This document shows, piece by piece, positions 33,639 through 38,475 of a stretch of DNA of 38,475 bases. Below the pieces are notes generated by a model, which was not told where the DNA came from, searched no databases, and was given only the letters and a program-made list of their open reading frames with translations. Source of the DNA: Clostridiales bacterium. GTDB lineage: Bacteria; Bacillota; Clostridia; Lachnospirales; Lachnospiraceae. The position numbers and the translations under genes were made by a program. The DNA lies in assembly GCA_018365455.1 (NCBI GenBank), contig JAGZJZ010000059.1:1-38475 (forward strand), written 5' to 3'. The stretch's first letter is position 1. Each line of letters opens with the position of its first letter.

Positions 33639-34001
33639 TTATATTTTATTATATTGGTAATCTAAAACTCTTTTTCCTCCGTTTAACAATTCCCAATCAA
33701 CTGCATCCTCCTGCATATAATTATATACAAACAAATACAACCAGAATTCGCCCCAGGCTTCCCCGTCTCCAAATGTTAATTGCGCACATTCTTTAACCTT
33801 TGTAAAAGCCGGCATCTCCCAGATCGTATTGCCCCAGGATGGAGAATATACACCTTGGCAATTATTAATCTGGTTCTGTACATATTTTTGTATCTCTTCA
33901 TGTTGCTCTACTGTTAATCTTTTCTTGATACTATTATACAGGTTTATCCGTGACAGGGGAATACCCTCTTTAATTTTTATTTTGTCATTAAATAAAGCCA
34001 T
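33639..34001 (-). CDS. Unknown 120-residue protein, first gene of the accessory operon
   Basis: A protein beginning MALFNDKIKIKEGIPLS, with a Trp-rich C-terminal half (SWGNTIWEMPAF, EAWGEFWLYLFVYNYM). No family is recognised. ATG 34001 is preceded by GGAAGGA at a rather long 12-nt spacing; an ATA two codons earlier would be better spaced. It is the first gene behind the promoter with an inverted-repeat operator, a position often used for a regulator or immunity gene. Confidence 0.72.
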   Translation of the reverse strand: MALFNDKIKIKEGIPLSRINLYNSIKKRLTVEQHEEIQKYVQNQINNCQGVYSPSWGNTIWEMPAFTKVKECAQLTFGDGEAWGEFWLYLFVYNYMQEDAVDWELLNGGKRVLDYQYNKI

Positions 34002-34030
34002 TACTATTAATCATCCTTCCTATAAACATA

Positions 34031-34067
34031 ATACGTTTATTATACCATAGAACGTATGTTTTGTCTT
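34031..34067 (-). promoter_or_regulatory. Promoter with inverted-repeat operator for the accessory operon
   Basis: On the minus strand, AAGACA (34062-34067) and TATAAT (34039-34044) are 17 bp apart. The -10 is flanked by ATACGTT (34031-34037) and AACGTAT (34051-34057), a perfect 7-bp inverted repeat with a 13-bp spacer. That is a natural place for a dimeric repressor. It serves the unit from 34001 to the terminator at 28334. Confidence 0.6.
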
Positions 34068-34143
34068 GTTATAATTATATTTTTATGTTATATTATTAGT
34101 GTATTATATACTAATAATTATACATTAGATATGTAATACTACA

Positions 34144-34171
34144 AAGCCCAGATACCTCCTCGTCTGGGCTT
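34144..34171. repeat. Strong 9-bp hairpin without a clear T-run
   Basis: AAGCCCAGA (34144-34152) and TCTGGGCTT (34163-34171) form a perfect stem with a 10-base loop. It lies between the membrane-protein terminator and the accessory-operon promoter. On the minus strand its loop shows AGGAGG, a ribosome-site-like sequence with no start codon after it. Weak T content on either side makes a terminator role uncertain. Confidence 0.5.
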
Positions 34172-34183
34172 CATTTAAAGTTA

Positions 34184-34219
34184 CAAAAAAAGGACATATT
34201 AATAAACTACGTCCTTTAG
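34184..34219 (-). terminator. Terminator after the stand-alone membrane-protein gene
   Basis: On the minus strand AAAGGAC and GTCCTTT form a 7-bp stem around a 15-base loop, running into a seven-T tract. It lies 50 bp beyond the stop of the membrane-protein gene. Confidence 0.7.
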
Positions 34220-34268
34220 AATCAACTCAGCAACTTTCTAACAAGCTCCTTATCCGTCAAGAAGCTTT

Positions 34269-34922
34269 TTAATAAAATACCTCATGTCTTTTCAATACAA
34301 AAATAATAATTAATACAAGGAATGAAATTCCCCAGACCGCTAAAGAAAAAGTTGTAACATATGCCCAAATTATATAGCGCGTATATTCAAACAAAATTGC
34401 TCCAATATATGTAAGCGGTGCACAAATAGAAGTCAAACAAAAGGTTATATATGTAGCCTTTCCGATTTTTGATAATCTCATGAACTTTTTTATAAATCCA
34501 CCTGTAGAATAAGATAATCTTTTGAGCAACTCATAATATTCAATTTTTATATTTTTCAGCAAACATTTAGCTGTTAAAATACAATTCTTATTTTCATTCT
34601 CGTCTTCTAGATACATTGTTAACTTTTTATTATACCTAATAATATCCGGTAAAAGATAATTATAATTTCCACTTATCTTACTGCAAAGCTTATCATTTAA
34701 TGAAAAACATAACTGCTTATCTACTTCCTTCCCACCGATTATATAATCTTCAAAAGTTTTAAATAGATTGGTGTATATGCTTAATTGCTTTTCTCTTATT
34801 TTAATTATTCTTTCATCTTTAATAATAAAACTGTTATTTATATTATAAGTTACAATTGAAACTAAAGAAGCTAAAATAGGTAAAATAGCTATATTCTTAA
34901 ATTGCTCTATAAATCCTTCCAT
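34269..34922 (-). CDS. Stand-alone membrane protein (possible superinfection/Abi-type gene)
   Basis: A 217-residue protein. One membrane segment lies near the N terminus (AILPILASLVSIVTYNI), a cytoplasmic helical domain fills about residues 30-150, and two segments lie near the C terminus (CLTSICAPLTYIGAILF and IIWAYVTTFSLAVWGISFLVLIIIFVL, the latter read as one long helix). No family is recognised. ATG 34922 has GGAG at 9 nt; a TTG at 34937 would overlap that site. It has its own promoter and terminator, like a phage moron or lysogenic-conversion gene such as superinfection exclusion. Codon use is notably AT-rich. Confidence 0.75.
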   Translation of the reverse strand: MEGFIEQFKNIAILPILASLVSIVTYNINNSFIIKDERIIKIREKQLSIYTNLFKTFEDYIIGGKEVDKQLCFSLNDKLCSKISGNYNYLLPDIIRYNKKLTMYLEDENENKNCILTAKCLLKNIKIEYYELLKRLSYSTGGFIKKFMRLSKIGKATYITFCLTSICAPLTYIGAILFEYTRYIIWAYVTTFSLAVWGISFLVLIIIFVLKRHEVFY

Positions 34923-34966
34923 TATATAAGTCTCCAACTTTTAAAATTTAGTTACGGTACTAATTT

Positions 34967-34995
34967 ATTGTATCATTAACTAAATCCCCATGCAA
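34967..34995 (-). promoter_or_regulatory. Promoter of the stand-alone membrane-protein gene
   Basis: On the minus strand TTGCAT (34990-34995) and TACAAT (34967-34972) are separated by 17 bp and stand about 45 bp upstream of the ATG. This is a fair housekeeping-type promoter and supports independent expression. Confidence 0.5.
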
Positions 34996-35020
34996 GAAAA
35001 TAATATTATAATTATTTTCT
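34995..35020 (-). terminator. AT-rich hairpin after the methyltransferase gene
   Basis: AGAAAATAAT (35011-35020) and ATTATTTTCT (34995-35004) form a perfect 10-bp stem with a 6-base loop right after the methyltransferase stop. It is A+T only apart from its outer pairs and has a short T-rich 3' arm, so it is a weak terminator that abuts the next promoter. Confidence 0.5.
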
Positions 35021-35022
35021 AT

Positions 35023-36531
35023 TCAAAATATTTGAACTTCAAAGTTATTACAATAAAACGCATCCAGGCATTTCTTAACCGCATTTTTAACAAATCTCCC
35101 AATCGCATACGGAACACCATTTCCACATTGCTGCTGTCTCTCACTAAGTGTTCCGTGAAACTGAAAATCTTCTCCAAAACCAGATAGAGCACTTGCTTCC
35201 GCAACAGATAACGTTCTATTTTCTGTAGGATGAATAAGAGGCGGTTTTCTCCAATTAACTATTGCACAAGCCGTTTCATCTAATTTAAGCCGATGATAAC
35301 AGTGGCTATGTTTCTTAGCTCCAGTACATGCTGCCGTTCTATATTCTTCAGGTATGTCTTTCCAATTCCCACCTTGAGGAACATAAGACATTCTCACCTG
35401 AGTATCTGCTCTTGGCATTGTTACATCTTTGTAATTAAACCACCTATCTGTTACCTTTGATAATGCCTGACCAACCGTTTTGAAACTTTTAAGGACAATA
35501 TTAGGCAAAGTAATTTTTCCAATTTTGCTTCCACAGATAATGGCACGTTTGCGATTGGTGTAACCTCCTACCTCACAGTCGGTGACCAGGCTTGCTGTCA
35601 CCTCGTAACCAGATAGCTCATCCAGAATCATTTGATAATATTTACCTTCACAGGCTGATAGTACTTGAGGTACATTTTCCAATACAAACACATCCACTCC
35701 TGTTTCTTTGACTAAACGAATATATTCTGCAATGAGTTTACTATCTTCGTGTTCCTCTAGCCGTTTGATCCGGTTCACATTTGTAAATGGTTTACAAGGT
35801 GCTCCACCTATTAACACTTTTGCATCCGGTAGATCTTTACCTTTGAGATCCGAAACACTACCGCACACCACATGTTCTCCAATATTATGCTTGTATGACT
35901 CCACAGCTGCTTTGTCACTGTCTATTGCAAAGACAAGCTTGAACTGCTCATCTTTTATAAATGGATAGTCCAGCATCCCAGCACCTGAGAACAGCGACAA
36001 TGTATCATATACTAATGGAAGATCTTGTTTGATCTTTTCGGAAACAGAAGACACAGATTCGTTTTTATAAAACGAACTTTCTGACAATGCTATATCCATT
36101 ACCTCTGACAGATGTTCACTTCCTGCGGCCATAGCTAGTATATTTTTATCCAATAAAATAGAAGAGGTCTTCCGCACTGGGATTATCTCTTCTAAACGAA
36201 TGACTTTATTCTGTTTTAACGAGGCTTTCTTTTTAACTGCTGTTTTCTCGTATGTATGCACCAAGATTTGTTTATCTTGGATTACAATCTGCAGGTAATC
36301 TGCTTGCTGCACAAATTCCTTGACTTCTTTGCTACGCAGATCCAGAAGCGGCTTGACTTTTTGACCAACCTTTTTACGTGAGACTGTGATTCCCTGCTCT
36401 GCCGGCAGTATTAATATCGAATTACTTGCTTTATCTATTGTATAACTTACTTTTGTCCCAATATTAAATGAATTCGTTTGATCAAAAGAGAAGGTTAATC
36501 CTCTGTTTGATTTTTTTATTACTTTTTCCAT
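35023..36531 (-). CDS. DNA (cytosine-5)-methyltransferase with a long N-terminal extension
   Basis: A 502-residue methylase. From residue 175 on it has the C5 motif series: I LFSGAGMLDYP, IV GGAPCKPF with catalytic Cys246, VI FVLENVP (Glu-Asn-Val 285-287), VIII GGYTNRKRAIICGS, and X QQCGNGVPYAIGRFV. The first 165 residues are an extra beta-rich domain followed by a linker, not part of the usual methylase, perhaps for targeting or regulation. No restriction endonuclease gene is adjacent, so it is probably an orphan anti-restriction or regulatory methylase. AAGGAG precedes ATG 36531. Confidence 0.93.
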   Translation of the reverse strand: MEKVIKKSNRGLTFSFDQTNSFNIGTKVSYTIDKASNSILILPAEQGITVSRKKVGQKVKPLLDLRSKEVKEFVQQADYLQIVIQDKQILVHTYEKTAVKKKASLKQNKVIRLEEIIPVRKTSSILLDKNILAMAAGSEHLSEVMDIALSESSFYKNESVSSVSEKIKQDLPLVYDTLSLFSGAGMLDYPFIKDEQFKLVFAIDSDKAAVESYKHNIGEHVVCGSVSDLKGKDLPDAKVLIGGAPCKPFTNVNRIKRLEEHEDSKLIAEYIRLVKETGVDVFVLENVPQVLSACEGKYYQMILDELSGYEVTASLVTDCEVGGYTNRKRAIICGSKIGKITLPNIVLKSFKTVGQALSKVTDRWFNYKDVTMPRADTQVRMSYVPQGGNWKDIPEEYRTAACTGAKKHSHCYHRLKLDETACAIVNWRKPPLIHPTENRTLSVAEASALSGFGEDFQFHGTLSERQQQCGNGVPYAIGRFVKNAVKKCLDAFYCNNFEVQIF

Positions 36532-36552
36532 TTTGTACTCCTTATTTTATGT

Positions 36553-36798
36553 TTAGCTTTTCACCAGAGGTAAATATAATGTGTCCATCAAATCTGCATA
36601 CCATGATTCCATATCCAATTCTGCACTCAAATGCGTAGCTAATAATTTTCCTGTAAATCCATTGAATACAGAGAATAGACCGTTAAAAGTATTAAACATC
36701 ACCGTCAACGGTAGATCGTGCCAAGCTCCTTTGAAATATACAAAGTCACTGCCTTTATCAAAATCAGCATTATCAATCTCCATTCCCTTCTCTTTCAT
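36553..36798 (-). CDS. Small protein of unknown function
   Basis: A protein of about 81 residues beginning MKEKGMEIDNADFDKGS, with a patterned centre (FKGAWHDLPLTVMFNTFNG). I chose ATG 36798 because AAGAGG lies 6 nt upstream; ATG 36822 and TTG 36837 are in frame but lack a site and overlap the end of the preceding gene. No family is recognised. Confidence 0.62.
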   Translation of the reverse strand: MKEKGMEIDNADFDKGSDFVYFKGAWHDLPLTVMFNTFNGLFSVFNGFTGKLLATHLSAELDMESWYADLMDTLYLPLVKS

Positions 36799-36814
36799 TA
36801 ATGCCCTCTTTTCT

Positions 36815-37480
36815 TTATCCATTAAACCATTTGTCAATAATATTAATTTCTTTTTCTGTAAATCCGTAAGAATTATTTTTAATTTCGTTCCAGGTTTCTA
36901 TATTTGGATCAATTCCATAACCAAAGATAACTTCATATTTATCTCCATTATATTTCCATTCAACATTCCAACGATTCGTTCTGTATTTATATATGCTGTT
37001 TCTTCTTGCTCTTTTCACCCGTTTAATAAATCTCTTATACTCCTGAAATCCGTGTTCTAAATCATATATTTTTTCTTCGCCAGTTGCATTAATCCAGTTA
37101 TTTCTTACAAATTCTTTCCAAGTTTCGATTTTATCACTATTCGCTTGAATGTCAGGCTCTAAATGAGCAACTTTAATACTAATATCATTTATATAAAAAG
37201 TTTCCGCTATAAATGGTACAAAACTAATCGATTTAAGTATTATTCCATTTGATATTACGTAGAAACTCCCTTTATGAAATGTAAGAAGTAAGTTTTTATC
37301 TCCTGCATACACATAAAAATTTCCATTAATATTAATATATTTATCATTAACAGAACTGTTTTTATATCTTGCTTTTTCTAAAATATATCCCGTATTTGAT
37401 TGGTTCATAAATAAACCAATATTTTTATTTATAAATTTACCATTAATTCTTAGCAATGCTCCATAATCAATCATAGCCAT
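36815..37480 (-). CDS. Unknown 221-residue protein
   Basis: Begins MAMIDYGALLRINGKFI. The first 110 residues are beta-rich with repeated short strands (KYININGNFYVYAGDKNLLLTF, read as three strands), and the second half is helical and basic (KRFIKRVKRARRNSIYKYR). No domain is recognised; the layout is reminiscent of small phage early proteins. AAGGAG precedes ATG 37480. Confidence 0.7.
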   Translation of the reverse strand: MAMIDYGALLRINGKFINKNIGLFMNQSNTGYILEKARYKNSSVNDKYININGNFYVYAGDKNLLLTFHKGSFYVISNGIILKSISFVPFIAETFYINDISIKVAHLEPDIQANSDKIETWKEFVRNNWINATGEEKIYDLEHGFQEYKRFIKRVKRARRNSIYKYRTNRWNVEWKYNGDKYEVIFGYGIDPNIETWNEIKNNSYGFTEKEINIIDKWFNG

Positions 37481-37506
37481 ATTTTTCTCCTTTTCAGATT
37501 TAAATT

Positions 37507-37779
37507 TCAGTTTTGCGAAGCAAACCTCGGAACAAAGGACCCGAAGTCAATTGCCGGAAATTCTGCGCTCCTGTCAATATTGTTTACTATGCCAATAAAA
37601 TCATGATAAAAATTGAAATTATCGGATTTCAACCAATCATCCAACCGTAGATTAAACTTTTTATCCGCACTCTCTATATCCATCATTCTATCAATATCTT
37701 GATCCTCATTCATCAACCCCATCATTGTTGCCCTCACCATTATATCTGCATATTTGCTATGTCTTTCTTTATCTGTCAT
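37507..37779 (-). CDS. Small acidic protein of unknown function
   Basis: A 90-residue, acidic, helical protein beginning MTDKERHSKYADIMVRA, with DEDQDIDRMMDIE-like acidic clusters. AGGAGATGAG precedes ATG 37779. It lies 19 bp after a 46-residue cysteine-containing gene and is probably in the same unit. No family is recognised. Confidence 0.65.
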   Translation of the reverse strand: MTDKERHSKYADIMVRATMMGLMNEDQDIDRMMDIESADKKFNLRLDDWLKSDNFNFYHDFIGIVNNIDRSAEFPAIDFGSFVPRFASQN

Positions 37780-37798
37780 CTTCTCATCTCCTTAAATT

Positions 37799-37939
37799 TT
37801 AATAGTCGTCATATTGATCCGGCAAATCTATCCACAAGCAACAGGTTTCACATTCTGGCAATCCTTTACCAACACATAGTGGATAAGGGTTATATTTCTC
37901 TGGTTCATAACACTCCGGTTTCTCGTATTTTTCGTTCAT
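37799..37939 (-). CDS. 46-residue cysteine-containing protein
   Basis: Begins MNEKYEKPECYEPEKYN. Five cysteines (PECYEP, PLCVGKG, and LPECETCC) suggest a small zinc-binding protein. GGGG-type ribosome sequence precedes ATG 37939. The next gene starts 19 bp after its stop. Too short for a family assignment. Confidence 0.58.
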   Translation of the reverse strand: MNEKYEKPECYEPEKYNPYPLCVGKGLPECETCCLWIDLPDQYDDY

Positions 37940-37966
37940 TTACCCCATTCCTTTCTGGACTAAATT

Positions 37967-38158
37967 CTAATTGTCTTTAAATATCTCTTCTATTTCTTCC
38001 TGTTCCAAAAATTCCTGATAACTTTCTGGAGTTAGTACATTCCCGGTTCTTTCGCACCAGCTGACATATTCGTCCCCATTGATGCAACATTTAATATCTT
38101 TAGGGAAGCTGCAGGCTATACACAGAACACTATGCGGATCATACTCAACACATTTCAT
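37967..38158 (-). CDS. Small cysteine-rich protein
   Basis: A 63-residue protein beginning MKCVEYDPHSVLCIACS, with CxxC (CIAC), CC and a later Cys before a wholly acidic tail (EFLEQEEIEEIFKDN). It probably binds zinc. ATG 38158 has GGGGGT upstream at about 8 nt; an earlier in-frame ATG at 38206 lacks a ribosome site. No family is recognised. Confidence 0.58.
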   Translation of the reverse strand: MKCVEYDPHSVLCIACSFPKDIKCCINGDEYVSWCERTGNVLTPESYQEFLEQEEIEEIFKDN

Positions 38159-38234
38159 AATTTTTTTACCCCCATTCTTTCTCTTTCCAACAAAAAAAAT
38201 AGCCATAATCTTTAATAGCTGTTACCCTTATCTA

Positions 38235-38336
38235 CTATATGTAATTTATAATCTTCTTTATATATTTAAGTTGAAGTTCTGAAAATAATAAAGGCTCTTC
38301 CTCGTATTCCCCGTAGTCATAATGATCTATTGACAT
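38235..38336 (-). CDS. 33-residue acidic peptide
   Basis: Begins MSIDHYDYGEYEEEP and ends in a hydrophobic/basic helix (LQLKYIKKIINYI). AGGAGGGAAGGGA stands right before ATG 38336. It follows the partial gene at the right edge by 12 bp. The ribosome site is strong enough to accept it as a probable gene. Confidence 0.5.
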   Translation of the reverse strand: MSIDHYDYGEYEEEPLLFSELQLKYIKKIINYI

Positions 38337-38348
38337 TTCCCTTCCCTC

Positions 38349-38475
38349 CTATAATCCCATTAAATCTTCCGCTACACTCACATTAAAAGTATTTTCAAAC
38401 CAGAACCATATTTGCTCTCTGTGAGTTCCTGCTGGGAACCCGTTCCATTCTTCCTCTATGCATTCTGTTTCTGGA
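38349..38475 (-). CDS. Partial gene running off the right edge
   Basis: The C-terminal 41 residues of a protein that starts outside the window. It reads ...EEEWNGFPAGTHREQIWFW and ends SVAEDLMGL. The WNGFPAGTHREQIW pattern is of the kind seen in small conserved phage proteins, but I cannot name one. The TAG stop at 38349-38351 precedes the 33-residue peptide gene. Confidence 0.6.
   Translation of the reverse strand, partial: PETECIEEEWNGFPAGTHREQIWFWFENTFNVSVAEDLMGL

Overview
The window is AT-rich and almost every gene lies on the minus strand, so transcription runs from high to low coordinates. Strong AGGAGG-type ribosome sites, Firmicutes-type promoters, LexA/DinR-like boxes and a Bacillus-like tRNA-Ile2 point to a Clostridia-type host. 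A nearly complete private replisome (DnaE, primase, DnaB, RecD2, an AddB/Cas4-like nuclease, an SSB-like protein, an annealing-type ATPase, NAD-dependent ligase), tyrosine recombinases, a DNA methylase and many tiny unknown genes point to a large temperate phage or phage-plasmid. No virion structural gene is visible, so this is the replication and accessory arm only.

Layout from the right, in transcription order. (1) 38475-36550: short unknown genes. (2) 36531-35023: a C5-cytosine methyltransferase. (3) 34995-34184: a stand-alone membrane-protein gene with its own promoter and terminator. (4) 34067-28334: an accessory operon of two unknowns, an RNA 2'-phosphotransferase (KptA), a voltage-gated-type K+ channel, a SEFIR protein, a zinc-ribbon protein, a DUF262-like protein and two tiny genes, bounded by a promoter with an inverted repeat and a terminator. 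(5) 28311-26243: a catalytic tyrosine recombinase and a degenerate relative, then a terminator. (6) 26232-23397: a promoter with LexA-like boxes, a small gene, ligA and a YqeY-like gene. (7) 23280-22769: a tRNA with CAU anticodon, probably tRNA-Ile2 reading AUA, followed directly by about 440 nt of densely self-complementary non-coding sequence. (8) 22722-16259: a Ca2+-type P-ATPase, three TerD paralogues and two coiled-coil proteins. A single plus-strand 33-residue gene with its own promoter, RBS-sequestering hairpin and terminator is inserted at 17294-17554. (9) 16209-108: small zinc proteins, SSB-like, annealing-type ATPase, DnaB, primase, Fe-S nuclease, DnaE and RecD2.

Three observations stand out. 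First, dnaE is split by a group I intron (5017-6158) carrying a GIY-YIG homing endonuclease, inserted just before the codon for a catalytic Asp; both splice sites can be predicted from P1 and P10. Second, in RecD2, DnaB and the homing endonuclease, conserved protein sequence extends upstream of every ATG/GTG/TTG, and a good ribosome site sits 7-8 nt before an ATA or ACG codon. DnaE and the K+ channel show the same pattern less decisively. This suggests repeated non-AUG (mainly AUA) initiation. Third, the non-coding block after the tRNA has a 9-bp closing helix, several local hairpins and a possible pseudoknot, so it is a good candidate for a large structured phage RNA of the ROOL/GOLLD kind. 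All functional calls rest on motif recognition by eye; no database search was run.
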